DNA from: Trichopria drosophilae
Taxonomy: Eukaryota > Arthropoda > Insecta > Hymenoptera > Diapriidae
DNA: 64,000 nucleotides
Reading direction: 5' to 3'
Assembly: GCA_030407085.1 (NCBI GenBank)
Contig: CM059582.1
Coordinates: forward strand, 3,224,001-3,288,000
The notes below the pieces were generated by a model that was not told the DNA's origin, did not search any database, and saw only the letters and a list, made by a program, of their open reading frames with translations. Position numbers and translations under genes: made by a program. Positions within the stretch are counted from its first letter, which is position 1, and the number at the start of each line of letters is the position of its first letter. Positions 1-13,470 of this stretch are shown here, one piece after another.

Positions 1-90
1 TTGTGGTATTTCAAACGTTAGATTAGAGATATGGACGAGAATTTTTTTATTTTTCGGACAGTCGGTTTAAGAGACGTCGCAAAAACTTAC

Positions 91-1125
91 TCTGAATCCA
101 GATATTTTATCGTGAATCACCATGTGCAAAGTGGCTGCAGGTAGAACCAGAAAGGCTAGGATCATTATATAGTATATAGTGGTAATGTTCGGTCTGATCA
201 TCGAGGGCGAAAAAAATAAGTTATACGTGTTCGCCGAAAAATATCCGATCTTAATCTGAAGAAGAAGCCAAAAAATATTAATTAACTCTAAAGTACGCTA
301 TCAAAATAAATATAAGATATCATTTTTATAACGTCGTCTGATAAAGTTTGACGTTAATTCTGAAATTTGAATTCATTTGCAGATATATTCTTTAGAATGT
401 CCCATATGATGTGATGTGTGAACATTAGTTTACTGTGAAGAACATTAAATGTCCTTTTTTATACTGCAAATTTCAAAACTGATGTTATAGAATTTTTAAT
501 ATACTGCAAAAAGTGTTTTAAATGATGTAAGACAGAATATTGACCTGCCTGATTAAATTACATTCACTCTCCTAAAAATTCTGGAATGGAATTTCTTTTT
601 TTAGGTTAAAACTGAACTACGTTTCTTTATGAAGCTTACTTTGAGAGTAATGAACATCATTCTAAAAGTGTATCAATTCACTCTTTTGCAACCATGAAGT
701 TAAGGGAGTATGCATTAAAATCTCGGTATAATTAATTTTTATTAAATATCAGAAAAATAATGTCCACCAATATTGTAATGTTGAAAATAATATTAAATTA
801 CCCGCTGTGCAAGTCGTGGGGACGTATCGTTGATCCAAAATTGGAGATAAGTTCTATCGATTGCTGTTTGAAGAGCAATGTAACCACTTGTTATGTATGG
901 ATCTGAAAAATACAGACATCACGCTGAAATAAAAAACAGTGATTTTTTTGCGTGTACCCTTCTATTCTATTCATTAAGAAATTCTCTCGAAAATGTACAA
1001 AATTCATTTTTTGACAAGAATGGATCAATATGCACTCCAAGACACAGAAATAATAAATTGTGGTTCCCTTTAACATTGGCCCATTTCAATTGTTCTTATT
1101 TATGAAGTTTCTATTGTGTATTTTT

Positions 1126-1183
<58 letters not shown>

Positions 1184-3969
1184 GCAAACAAAATAAACAG
1201 TGTTTCAAATGATTCTATTGGGAGAAATAAAAAAAAAATCTTTCTTTAGTAGCAATGAGCAGGTAAAAATTAGAATTATAAAGACAAATTTAGTCTTCAG
1301 AAAATTGATAATCAGTAAGATTAAAATTGATTTCTTTTACAATAAAACGAAAACTATCCCTAAGATTCATGTACGTTTTAAATTCGACTGCCTTTGAGAA
1401 TCTTTGCAAGCTCCAAAAATGTAGTTTTGGAATAAATAAAATATTTCAAATAAAAATGATAGTTAAATTGAATACGAATGTCTACTACCTATAATAAATA
1501 TTATTAACCCATTAATACTTGCTTTTCAAAAAGTTGTACACTAACTTTTAGATAAATATTTTAATGAAATCCCTAAATCTAATTGACACAATTTGTTCTG
1601 CTGTAAACGATGGAAACCTCTTAAAAAGTGTTCAAAAAATATTTTTTTGTATTGTTTTTTTTTTTTTAGAAATTTACGTAAAAGAACGTTTTATTCACAC
1701 AATATTTCCGTATCAAACAATCGACTTTGTCCTGAATAATTTTGTTAATCATACTATAAATAATTAAAAGGTTGTCATTAGTTGGGTAACTTCACGTTTT
1801 ATTTAATTTAAATGGGATTATTTATGATCTCTGATTTGGAATCTTCTGTCCAATCTGAAGTCAAAATTCCAATATAGCAGCGGAATTGAAATAAATTTTA
1901 TACTTTTTTGTAACAAGTTACAGTAAAATGGGATTATGTTTTGATTAGATAACTTTTTTGCAGTTTCCAGCATAATTTGTAATATCAGTTCTAAATGAAA
2001 CGAGTTTTAATTTTATCGTTCTACATATTCAATGTGAAATAGATTTCTTATCGGATTTCGCCCTTAACTAAAATGTTGATTGATTTTCATCATTGGGAGG
2101 TAGAAAGACAATTAAACTTTTTTTAATTTTCATATATAATGTGTAAAGGTTTTCAGCTTTGTGTAGAATATAAAAATTCCTCATGAAACAACCTGAAAAC
2201 CCCATTTTAGGAATTGCCTCCTGGAAAATAGTTTTTTTTTGTTTAATTTCAATGCGCTATTGCATTTACTATTTTGAATTTGCTAACTTATAATAGATTT
2301 GTAATTACTCTTATCACAATTCTGCTTTCGGGAGTTTTGCTTGAATAAAAAATTTATATAAAAGAATTAAATAGAAGATTTATAAAAAAAACACAAATAT
2401 TTTTCATCTAAATAGACTGAAGGAACTGCGGTTCGAAATTTTCAAACTTTTAACTTAACTTAAACTTAAAAAATATTTAAAGCATTGTTTGTGATTTAAT
2501 GGTCAGAAAGTCAAGTGTTATGACACAAAATTTGAAAACTAAAAGGTTTGTCGGGTGCACCTCAAAAATCCGACATATCTCTAAACAGATACTGTAAAAA
2601 CCCGATATTTCAAAAACAAACTTTCAAAATATGTGTGCATTTTGAAATGTCTCGTTTTTAAATATGTGGTTTTTGAATGCTGAGATTTTAAAGTGTCTAT
2701 TTTGTGATTTGTCGGGTTTTTGAGATGCACCCGGTTTGTCGACACACAGTTCATCTGCATAAAAAAATACACTGAAATTAATGTAAATTAAATGAAATAA
2801 CCTTTTTCAATAGAATAGTCTTCATTTAATACAATGTGGCTGCTTCCTATTTGGGTCGAACGCAGAGTATAATTTAGTACTTCAGGGCGTTCTGCACTGT
2901 TCTCTAATACATTAAATATTATCCATAGTGTATTGTCCTTTTCGTTGGTTTGCGTATGATTTTCAAAATATGATGATATTAATTCCTTTTCATCAGTAGC
3001 CGATGGAACTAAAAATTCATTCAATTAATAAATCATGTTATTTTTAAAAAATGCACATATTTTACAGTAAGATTTTCACTAATTAAGCTACATCCAAAAA
3101 TTACTGAAATATGTTGAAGCTAAATAAAACATTCTTATTTGAAAATAGTCATTTAAAATTTTCGTCATAATCATATAAAAGGAAAACTACAAAAAGTAGT
3201 TGGTTGCTCTCCATCATCATTGCATAATAAATTCTTTGAACTTAAATGAAAAAAAATTAAACGAGATTTCATTTAAACCTTTCACCTACTTTTACTCTAC
3301 TGAGACCCGATATTCTCTTACATCAAAAATTCAGAATGGAAAATTTAGGATTGATAACATATGTTAATATATAGAGATAATATTACTTGGCATATTCAGC
3401 CTCTTAGAAACTCTTGACATAAGTTCATCCGTAAATGGAGTACTTGGAGTGTACCGAAGTTTTGCGCCTTTCGGAAAGTCATTCGTGACATCGTTCATCA
3501 TGTAAACTTCTACATGCTGTTGTGAATATAAACAAAATTAATACTAGATTTTATTAAAATAACCGAAATCTGAATGAGCATTACTCTAACTTTTATGGAA
3601 TTATTTTATGTAATTATAAAAATTTATTTAACCAAAAAGGTTCTGGATAAATTTAAACTTGAAAAATGAACTTAAATTGTGCAGACAAGGCATTAAATCG
3701 AAAATTTAAATGTATCAGTAAACAGATTACTGTATAATTATATAAAATTATTCAATGGTATTGAAAATGTTAATACGGAACATTACCTGCAAATTAAGAG
3801 CCAGAGGATCGAACATAAGCCGAAGCTGAATCGATAATGCGATAGGTACAATTAGTTCTAGAAGTGTTATCATAATATTTGCTTTCCTCATCAGGCAAGC
3901 TTTCCACATAAAAACTTTCCATTGATTGATCCTTTTTTTCCACCGTACATTCTTTTCCATTTTTTTCAT
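91..3969 (-). CDS. ABCA-subfamily ABC transporter, 5' part, runs off the left edge
   Basis: Full ABCA proteins are two-half membrane transporters that move lipids; only the N-terminal part lies here. Exon 1 (3969-3787, 61 codons) has the family start: a basic head, then a hydrophobic helix in the context MWKACLMRKANIMITLLE and LRLMFDP. Exon 2 (3516-3387) includes LRYTPSTPFTDELMSRV, matching the ABCA 'YTP..P' segment of the first extracellular domain. Exon 3 (3008-2802) continues that domain, with ENSAERPEVLNYTLRST resembling the family 'LpYtiR' stretch. Introns are GT-AG and phases agree across exons 1-3. A fourth exon, 255-91, has a strong acceptor and a GTAAGT donor and encodes a hydrophobic helix ending in HDKISGFR, where ABCA proteins have the second helix and EKE motif. 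Exon 3 ends in phase 1 but this exon opens in phase 0, so at least one exon between 2802 and 255 is unfound or the last exon is misassigned. A second in-frame ATG lies at 3960. Nucleotide-binding domains would be beyond the window. Confidence 0.75.
276..2551. other. Intronic stretch of the ABCA gene, no exon recognised
   Basis: AT-rich sequence between the candidate exon 255-91 and exon 3. By phase it should hide at least one more ABCA exon, carrying the end of the first extracellular domain, but I could not place it with confidence. The only clear structure is the AT microsatellite. Confidence 0.5.
1129..1180. repeat. (AT)n microsatellite
   Basis: An uninterrupted AT dinucleotide tract of about 26 units within the first large ABCA intron. 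Confidence 0.95.
2552..2733. mobile_element. Small MITE-like foldback inside an ABCA intron
   Basis: Inverted terminal repeats of 24 bp with two mismatches lie at 2552-2575 and 2710-2733, containing GTGCACCTCAAAAATCCGAC and its counterpart. The 134-bp interior is AT-rich with no coding potential. The 9-mer GGTTTGTCG occurs at both edges (2545-2553 and 2733-2741), overlapping the arms, and may mark a target duplication. No superfamily can be assigned. Confidence 0.6.
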
Positions 3970-4572
3970 TTAACCTCACTTCCACAAAAAAATCCACACT
4001 GATCTATCTACTGATTCTATACCGTGTTTTTATAATTTTCAACAATACCACAGACAAAGATGATGTTATAATTTACCGTTTGTAATGAAATATGTCAACT
4101 AGAAGAAGTTGAAGTTTGCAGAAGAAAGTACAAGGATAACCAGAACGCGCCAATTTCAAATTTATTCTCGTAGTGTAATGTTGACTACAATAAAATTCAG
4201 TAATATAAATATTAATATAGAGTTACGTGAATTTAATCATTGCATAGTTTTACAATAATGAATTCTAGTATAACAGAATTTCAACAAAAAATGGTATTCA
4301 ATGTAATATCAATGTACAATTTACTGCTTTTTCACAAAAAAATTCTTCTTCAATTTATTCCTGATGATAATTTGCAAAACTTGTCTCTTTTTAAAAATAT
4401 ATCGTAAGAGTGGAAGAACTAACTGGTAACATTTTACCAAAACTCTTTAACCACATCACAACAAAGTCGGCTATGTGCGATTTTCAATTATCGAAAGTGT
4501 CATTTCGACTATAACCTATACATTATAACCTATTCAAATCACAGTAATTAATAGTGATAAAATAGATTCCAA
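3970..4572. promoter_or_regulatory. Divergent intergenic region between ABCA and SDR start codons
   Basis: About 600 bp separate the ABCA start (3969, minus) from the SDR start (4573, plus), so both 5' UTRs and any core promoters must lie here unless untranslated first exons lie further away. It is AT-rich, with no TATA or initiator element that I can distinguish from background. Confidence 0.4.
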
Positions 4573-7500
4573 ATGGTTGATAAAAATCCGACAAATACAG
4601 TATGTACATCACGTCATCGATTGGTCAAATTTACGTCCTGTCTTAAAGGATCACTCGCAATTCCGCGAATTGCTTGTGAATTATTGGTATTATCTGTGAA
4701 AATAACTTTTGCAATGGTTGCTGCTTCAATTCGACTGGTTGTTCCACCTTCGAGGAAACGATTGCTTGGAGAAACTGTTTTGGTAAATTTAAAAAACAAT
4801 GATATTATCAGTTCTGTTACATTGAGACTCCTTAAAAGCTCAGGTTATCAAAAATTATTTTAATTCCTGTATTAAAATTATAACTATTTTACAGATTACT
4901 GGTGCAGGTCATGGGATAGGCCAAGAATTAGCTGTTCAGTTAGCAGCTCTGGGTTGTATAGTTGTTTGTTGGGATATCGATATGGAAGCAAACAAATCGA
5001 CAATGAATAGAATTTTACACGATGGAGGAGAAGTACTTGTTTTCGTGATTATGTTATTTATTAGTCTTAATAAAAAATAAAAGTATTGATAATCGTTTAC
5101 AGGTGTATGGTTTTGTCGTGGATGTATCCAAGAGACTAGAAGTAAGGGAAACAGTTCGACTTATGAGAAAGAGTGGAATTCCTGATGTTACGATATTAAT
5201 CAACAATGCAGCTATTCTCATGCATCAACCTTTTTATAAATACGAATCTGACGATATTGAAAAAATGTTCAGTACCAATCTATTTTCCCATTTTTGGGTA
5301 GGTAATATTCAATTCTTTTATTTATTACTGTAAATTCTACGCACAAGTTTATAATTATTGTAACATAAGTTATCGGTATTGTCTTTATTAGCTTAGTTAC
5401 AACCATCACTTTATTAGGTAAGCCCATGTTAATCATGATAATTCTCTCTTCATTGACTTTAACTTAAACACGTGCATTAATTATTAGCTGCTTTAACATC
5501 TTTTTCTTCGTTATTGCTATCATTATCATTTATTTTTATATCTTCTTTGATGTCATTTTTTACATGAGTTTATGAACATAATTTCTCAGAATCCTCATTT
5601 TTATTGATGTCTAACGTTTTATCGTTCACCAGTGAACCAATTTTCTAGAACAGGATTTAAATGATTACTTTACTCGGAGTTAAATAAAAGCTGCACTGTT
5701 TTTTGTGTCAAAAAGTCAATCTATTCGATCACGACGCATACGATCTAAATGCCAATCGACAGAATCGCTGTCCTGGTGAATGGTTAACACAAAAGACTAT
5801 TGTAATTATATGTTCTTTTTTCAGACAATAGAAGCATTTTTACCTACAATGTTGCAAAATAACAAGGGACATATTGTTGCAATGTGCAGCATGTGTGGAC
5901 TTTACGGTATACCCCAGAAAATCCCTTATTGTGCCTCGAAATTCGCCGTCAGAGGTAAATGTTTACTGATACACACTGATGCGTAGTTAGTTGTCTGTTA
6001 GGTATTGCCGATTCTATCACTTATCAGTTAGTTACCACGCAGTTGTAATGATAATAGTACATTTAGTAAATTTTCTTGTATGTAAACATCATATAAATTT
6101 GTTGCTACGAAACTACAAACGATAAAAGTTTTCTAAAGTAAATTTCATATTTTGTCTATTCCGTTCTGTATTTTGAGCAAGATTTTCGAAGTGAATTTGA
6201 CTTTAAAAATAAAAAATAATACAAAACAAATTTTCGTGAAAAAATCGATCTTTTCAATTGCTGACAAATTAAGAAAAATTGTAACAAAAAACTAAACAAT
6301 ATAAACTGATTTATTATTTTTTATTGCGAATTGTTCGTAATATACGGTCTGTAATGTTTAATTTATAAAGTTTTTATAGACCGGCAATATTTATCACCAA
6401 AAACTAAAAACCCGACAATGATTTCCGGAAGAATTTTGGGGTGCTAAATATGAATATGACCTCAAAAAATACCAGAAGTCCAGGTTTAAGACATATTCTA
6501 AACTAAAAATGTGAAAGCCACAGCTTTTGGATATGTTTAAGATCATATCATATCAGGAGATACTTCTGTATTCAAAAAGATCGCCAGAGTTTCTGTACCC
6601 TTCAAATTCATTTTGATACTTTTCCTGACTTTGAGAAATCGACTGATGAATTTATTGCTCTTAGTAAATGTTTTTTTTTACCTTTCGTTACTGCTCAGGC
6701 AAAACGGACTGCATGTATATTGTAATATTTGTATACAAAAATTCTTGGTGCAATTAGTACATGTGATTTCACACTGTATAATCTTAACTTATCATAATGA
6801 AAGTTAATAATCTTAACTTTAGTATGCCAAATTAAAATATGGGACTTAATGTGTAGATTTTCGACCTCAATAAGTTTTCAAGTTGGTAATTTAGCTTTTT
6901 AAATTTTCGAAGAAATATCAATATTTACGCGCAGCCAATCGATCATATTAGGAATTAAAATCAAGGCTTCAGGTTTATAAAAGAATTCAACCTTAAAGTG
7001 TCTTTTAACATTTCTATTAAAGGTCTCATGGAAAGCTTCAAGGAAGAATTACGGCTTACTGGACAAACGAATTCCATAAATTTCACAACAATTTACCCAT
7101 TTTATATTGACACCGGCCTAGCGAAAGACCCGGATTACAGGTAACGTAATATTGTCAATGAATTAATTTGTATAATTTATTAAGTTCAATCAGGCAATTG
7201 CAATTTTGCGGGTGATTTAAACCCCTTAAGGTCATAATTTGCACGCACATTTCAGAATATTTTTTTAATTCCAAATGTACAAAACATGACATCCACACGG
7301 AAAAAAATTGTCTGGTTTCTTCCCAAAACCTAGATCTGTGATAATCACATACCCATAATTACAAGATTGCAATAATTATTCCAGGCGATTATGTAACTAA
7401 AAAAGAACTTAAGGCATCTTTACATATAATGTAAAAGTTTTTACATATCAAGAACAAGTCTCTATTTTGAAATTGAAAATAGGAACTCATTTTGGTGCCG

Positions 7501-8562
7501 GAAATATGAATAAGCTAGCCTTAACGCTACAACTTATTTTATATGTTTTAACTGAACTAAAATTGAGCGATTTCCTGAATTTTGAAAAACTGTTGACGTT
7601 CAGGTACCATTTATAAAAATTCAAGTCGACGAAAATAAAAATATATAAAAGCATATTTTTGAAGTAAACAGACGGGAATGAGTTTTTGATAAGGTGTCAT
7701 ATAATAAACACTAATTTGATTTAGGTTTCCTTATATATTTGGAGTTTTGGATCCAAAGTATGCGGCACAAGAAACAATTCGTGCTATTCAAAGGAATTAT
7801 GTAGAGTGCACGATCCCACGGTGTCTTTTGTATTTAGATTCCCTAAACAGGTATGTTATCCATGTTGCTATTTAGGCAAATGTTTTCAATCAACACAAAG
7901 AGTTATATTCAAATATTGCGAAGTGGGTTACACACTTTCTTGCAGATAAAGAACACAACTTCTGCAGTAAAAACGATTGTTGTTTAAATGAAATTAAAAA
8001 TTGAAAGAGAGCCAAAACATGGCTGTGCATAAAATTTAATTGTTAATCATTTAAAAACCGAGTTCTTTCTTTGTGCAGTTAATTCTACAGGTATTTTGAT
8101 GCAATAGATAAACTTTCGTTGTGACTAATATAATACGTATGTTGTAACAATTTTAAATTAAAAAAAACTATAAATTCACGTATTTTGCATTGATACAAAA
8201 AGAATTTAATTGGGAGTACATTCTCTAATATTTTATGTTATGGACAGTTCCCGTAGGTCTTTTAGAGAATAATAAATAAGATTTCTCAGAAATATTTTAT
8301 AAGATAACAATAGGTCGATGGAGATCCTATTTTAAATATTAATTAATACCTTAGTATAATAAAGAGTATAAAAAGTAGGAAAATTCATTAATAAAACTGG
8401 GAGTTAAAACTTTCTGGCTTTTTGGCCTCGACCCTCTTCAAAGTTCTAGTCCTTACATGTCAGTCTAAAAGAAGAATAATAGTAATTCATATTTATTTTT
8501 GCAGGGTTCTTCCAGATACTGCCGTACGACAAATCCTCGATTATCTAGCAAAACAAAATTGA
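4573..8562 (+). CDS. Short-chain dehydrogenase, SDR16C / epidermal retinol dehydrogenase 2-like
   Basis: Complete seven-exon gene: 4573-4782, 4895-5032, 5103-5297, 5825-5954, 7023-7140, 7725-7850 and 8505-8562. All introns are GT-AG, phases agree, and the product is 324 residues. The family oxidises or reduces retinoids or steroids with NAD(P), usually anchored in the ER or lipid-droplet membrane. A basic head and hydrophobic segment (about residues 33-58) precede the fold. The cofactor motif TGAGHGIG is at 72-79, and CWDID follows the second strand. The structural INNAA motif is at 149-153. The catalytic residues all fit the family spacing: Asn175 (STNLF), Ser203 (CSMCGLYG), Tyr216 and Lys220 (YCASK). 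YPFYIDTGL near 242 matches the family 'YP..vdTgL', and IPRCLLYLDSLNRVLPD near the end is typical of SDR16C. No disabling changes are seen. Exact substrate cannot be told. The start is the only ATG giving a family-like head; any 5' UTR exon is unknown. Confidence 0.92.
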
Positions 8563-8644
8563 ATAAACCATTAATCAATCCCTTTTGTTTCTTATAATAT
8601 AAATATCTAAACAACTGTTGCTTCGTAATATATGAATTAATAAA
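8562..8644 (+). terminator. Candidate polyadenylation signals of the SDR gene
   Basis: AATAAA at 8562-8567 overlaps the stop codon, and a second AATAAA lies at 8639-8644. The second is better placed for a 3' UTR of ordinary length. Confidence 0.5.
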
Positions 8645-9681
8645 ACAGTATTAATACCGATGTAAAATGGAGGTTATGTAATTTAATTACAGAATAAACG
8701 AAATTTCATTTAGCATGTATTCATCGGATGTCTTGGTATCGTTTTTTGACTATTAAAACTGTTGTACTTTTGTATTTTGTGTTTTTTTTTATTTCTGTAT
8801 TTTTAAAAATAATTTTCATATTTTTTTATTTTTATACTTAACTCAAACATATAACATATCAATTATCTCAAAAATATTTGTTTTAAATATTTGTTTTAAA
8901 ATTAAATCATCATACCAAAAAACGTATGGAAGAATTAAACCAAAAAAATGTTCCTTAAATTAGTAAAGTTAGTTCAAAGTTATTGTACAAATTTTAGTCA
9001 TCGAATACGCCATTATACGTTTTTACGAATTTAGAACGTTACATGCCATCGTTCTCAGTTTTGTTTAAACTAAAAACAATTATTCTTTAAGCGCAACGAG
9101 GTAAAGTTCAAGTAAAAATAATGTTATTAAATTAGTAATAAAGTGAAATATTACTCAGCGGACTTTTTGCATACATAATAGAAAATGATATGCAAAAGAA
9201 AATAATAGCTGAGACTGGCAATCCCCAAAGATTTAAAGCTTATGACAGTTTCACTTTGAAAGAATAATGTATACTTTACAATGTAATGTATGCCTTTTAA
9301 ATGGCCAATAAACACTGCTTCATCGTACACCTTTAGTATAGCCAATTATTATTTTCTGATTAAAAATGCGAACATTAAAATCATTTTACAATTGTAATAA
9401 TTTAAATGCTAATTATGAAGTAATAATCAACTTTACGTAATGCATTTAATAGAATCCTTGGCATTATTAACCGTTTTATGCACTACAATGGGAATTTCCA
9501 TTTCAACTTTATATCGGACTGTTTTAAAGAGGGAAAACGTAAATGGGTTCGTAAAATTTAATTATTTTATTTCTTAATGGAATGGTAGCTGTAAAACTCC
9601 AGGTTTGAAACAAAGATAGTTCTAAGGATACTTAATTTCCATAAAATAATACATTCATGGTGGTTTTTAGAAAATAAACGT

Positions 9682-9703
9682 AAATAATAATAATAATAAT
9701 AAT
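9682..9703. repeat. (TAA)n microsatellite
   Basis: About seven TAA/AAT units in tandem. Confidence 0.9.
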
Positions 9704-10249
9704 CACGTCTTTATATTTTATTACATGCAGAACGTGTTTTAATGAAATAAAAGTAAATCAGAAACTTTTGCGCAGGTTAGTTTGGCTTAGAGATTCCGAT
9801 TATATAATATAATTAATTCATGAAAATGTTTTATGCTTCGAGTTCCCTGAGCGCATCAGCTTAATTAGCTGTAACGCAGTTCAAAGTTTTCTTCGTGATT
9901 ACAACCGTAGCAGCCATTAATTGTTGGTACGCTATCGGTTTTTAAGATCTGGAAGCCTTAAGAAACAATTGTAATTGTAGGTTAGCCATAATTAGATGAA
10001 TATACATGAATTGTTTTTTATTTAATGTAATAAAAACAACAATATAGTAAAACTGAATTATTTAAAATAATTTTATGAAATTTTTTTACTATTCAATTTA
10101 TACAAAATAAATATTTTTTATAGTTTCTGGCAACTTTCAGTGTATTTTATTAAACTATTATCTTTCGATACTATTTTAAAATAAAAATATGTAAAAATTT
10201 AGAATCAAATATAAAATAAGAGTAATAGGATCGAAAACGTATAACGAAA

Positions 10250-10345
10250 CCTGTACACATCACATCAAGCTTGATTACACCTGGAAGTTAAGTAATCACT
10301 ACCTGTCTTAAGTACAGGACGGACGGAATGTACAGGGTGTCACTT
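10250..10345 (+). pseudogene. 5S rRNA-like relic (5S pseudogene or 5S-derived SINE head)
   Basis: The stretch keeps the order of 5S rRNA landmarks. CTGTACACATC resembles the CTGAATACATC segment. GATTACACCTGGAAGTTAAG resembles GATCACCGAAGTTAAG, the A-box of the internal promoter. TTAAGTACAGGACGGACGG resembles TTAGTACTTGGATGGG in the C-box. It is too diverged and indel-bearing to be functional. This is a by-eye comparison with remembered 5S features, so chance similarity is possible. Confidence 0.4.
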
Positions 10346-13289
10346 TTAATCAGTTAAACGCAATTTCAGTCGTTCGTGATTCCAAACAGTCATCTAAAAT
10401 TGATTTCCTGTGTGGGATTTCCTTTTTCGATTTCTAATGAATTAAGATTTGCTCCGAAAAAGAGATTACGTGATAGTGTTGCACTGTTAAACACATTTAT
10501 TTCCATAATCTGTAATTATGGATTAATTTCTTAAAAGCTTATTATCTTCAAATTGTAACAGATAGAAATTTTAGCAAAATACTTTAGTAGGTTATTTATG
10601 CACTGCGACAACACATTATATTAAAAAGATAAAATTCGATGCACCATGCATATGTTTACTAAACTTGCATCGACAGAACTAATTTATTTGTTTGTATTGA
10701 AAGTATAATTGAAAATTATTGATTTACATTTTTGAAATAGTGCTCTGTTTGGTGAAAGTTCACATTGACTTATTAACTGAAGTACTGTTATTTCGATTAT
10801 ATTTCTGAGTATCTGCCAGGTAATAGTAGTTGACATTTCTAGAAGTGCAAACGAGTTTTTCCATCTTTTTTATTGATAAAATAATTATTATATTTACTAT
10901 TAAAGATTATGATATTACAGGATTTCAGTTTTCATAAAGACAAGTTTTACATAAATCCAGTTTTATTACAATTAAAATCTGAAGAATCTATTATAGAATA
11001 GGTTTTTTTTTCAATTATTTATTAACTTTGACGATTTTGAAGCAACATTTTCGTTAAAATAACTCAGAAAAAGTGTTTTTTAAACGTTTTACGCTACAAA
11101 ATACACGAATTCAAGTTTAGCCTCAATTTTTTAAGTAGCTCTAAATATTCGGGTCCTAATCACAACCTCTGCAGAAGATTGCTCGCAGTTGTGCTCTACA
11201 AAAGTACTCCAAGTGACTTTTTTTTACATCATCTCTGTAAAAAAAATACTTAAGTTATTACATAAAAATAAAATCAATTATATGAATCTCAATGAATAAA
11301 CATTTACTATTATTTTCCATTTATTATAACGAGTTGTAATATGTTTGAAATGTTCACTAAAATATCTTGGCCAGTTAGTTAAAAATTAAATATTATGCGA
11401 CAATAAAGCTGGTATCGAAAGTTGTCATTACCCCAGAAATTGCCTATTCAAATGTCTAACAAAATGGCTTAATAATTTTAATATAAAATCCAATATTTTT
11501 AACTCTGTAGATTTTTTATGCCATTGTAATCTAAATGAATTTAATGGTTAATTATGTGTAATAAACTATGAAAAATATAAATTTAATTATTTATAATCAA
11601 AGAACCTTTTTAATTCATAGTTTTAAACCAGACTGTCATTTAGTAAAATTTTAAGTTTAAGATTATTAACGTAAAATATAAGGTTATATTTTCTTATTCA
11701 CGTCAGGTTAGAAGTATCGCATTGATTAATTTAAAGAATTCGCGCAATCAGATATTTTCTGTTTTTATTTAAATATTACTATATCAATTTTAACACTTGA
11801 TGTTTTTTATACCTAATTTTTTTATTTCTTTATTAACCTTATCAAATCTATTACAGATTTATTAAGTGTTACAATTAATTTATAGAATTGACGAACCAAT
11901 TGTGAATAATTTACTTTATCTATTCGTCTCAAGTCTGACTGATGACACTGGTTGATAATTTCATCTATTTTGGTCATTATGGACATCTCAATGTTGGTCA
12001 CTATGAATATCTCAATTTTTTCCAATTCTTACGTTTGCAGTAGACTTATTGTTAGTAGATAAATTTAAATCTACCACAGTTTTACAGTTACATTGGAAAC
12101 TTCAAACATTCATGAATAGTAAAATAGATGTAATAAAATTGATCAAACAATAATAACCATGGTAGTCAAAATAGTATCTGGTTGTTTGGAATATTTTACA
12201 ATATTTTGAAAAAAATATAGAGTTAAGAACTTTTTACTTCTTCAATTCTTCTATTATTTTATGTTTCCATTTTTACCTTTTTTCTTTGGTCTATTTTTTC
12301 TCTTAATCACGTTTTGACGCCGAGTGTAATTTTCACAAATTTCAGTCCATTTTTAAGTAAATCAACGGACTCTAGATGCATTCTGAAAACGTTGAAAAAT
12401 TCATTGTTGCTCTCCATATATAACTACAAATTCTCAAATGTAATTAGTTCAAACTTTCATTAATGTTAACATCAACGTTATTAATACAAGCAAGTTCCAG
12501 AATAACCCCACAGGGATAATATATTTCACGACATAGCAGGCTATTCTCTTTGAGAATATTGTTAAGTTATCCACCGACTTGACGTTATTGGAATTAATTT
12601 GTACCTAGTTGTTGCATAATTTTACATTTTATGTTTCAGTATATTATTTCATTATTTCATACTATTTTATTTCAGAAAAAAATTGTTTTCCGATATTTTG
12701 CTATCTATATAATATTAGGTTAACATTTACTAATTTTGCTAAATCTGTATTCATCTGTTTTACGCATGCAAAAGTTCTGTTGGTTCTGTTTGATTTTTAT
12801 AAAATAAACATAGCCTTCATAACCGGCATTTCAATAATCACTAAGCGTGTACCATCCATGTCCAGATACACTCGACTTAAAAACTACAATAGACAGAACA
12901 ATAATATCAATAATAAGAATCGATCATTGTTTCCTGGTTATAAAATTCATGACTCAATTATTTTCTTCTTCTCGATGAATAGACTACAACTCATGTCAAT
13001 TTCAAGATCAATGAAGCCAACAGCTGTAACAAGTATTTACTTTTTTCTTTAGTAACTGCGCAAGGTTACCAGATAACTTTACTTTGTACAAGACGGAGAT
13101 ATTTTAGGCTCTCAATAAAAGTGTCTTGCATTTGGGGACGTTTTTTTGTCAAAATGCAAAACGACCTATGGTCATATAACAATTCGTTGCTATTCTGGTA
13201 GCATCTTTCTCATGTTCTTCATATAAAGATTCGCGTGATGAATGACAATCTTTTTTTTCTGATTTCGAAATAAAAATAATACGTCTCGA

Positions 13290-13470
13290 AAAATGCATCT
13301 GACCGGTTTTGCAGTATCAGAATTCTTAAAGCATTATTCGAAACTGAAGTGCTTCCGCCTCAATGCGAACAACTCGCGTGTATCTTACCCATGTAACGAC
13401 CTTACTCTTACGATTCGCTCTGGCGATTTACAATTTCGTCACGTCAATCTCACGTGCGTGCTGTATAATT
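13290..13470. other. GC-richer pocket in AT-rich desert, open reading frame over it
   Basis: Base composition rises clearly over about 180 bp, and an 87-codon frame (13,293-13,556, plus) stays open through it. The predicted peptide has no motif I recognise and no obvious splice context. It could be a conserved noncoding element, an exon fragment or chance. Confidence 0.2.

Noticed and set aside
3794..3997. Alternative minus frame overlapping ABCA exon 1
   Set aside because: The overlapping frame from 3969 carries the family-typical MWK...LLE segment and ends at a proper donor; this one is a shadow.
6380..7620. Vaguely similar intronic stretches (TTTTGGGGTGC...ATATGAATA and TTTTGGTGCCG...ATATGAATA) in SDR introns 4 and 5
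   Set aside because: Similarity is short and AT-rich. It may be an old dispersed repeat, but the boundaries cannot be supported by eye.
12609..13052. Longest single reading frame in the window, 147 codons
   Set aside because: Composition is Phe/Ile/Tyr/Asn-heavy as expected from AT-rich DNA. There is no motif and no splice or family support.
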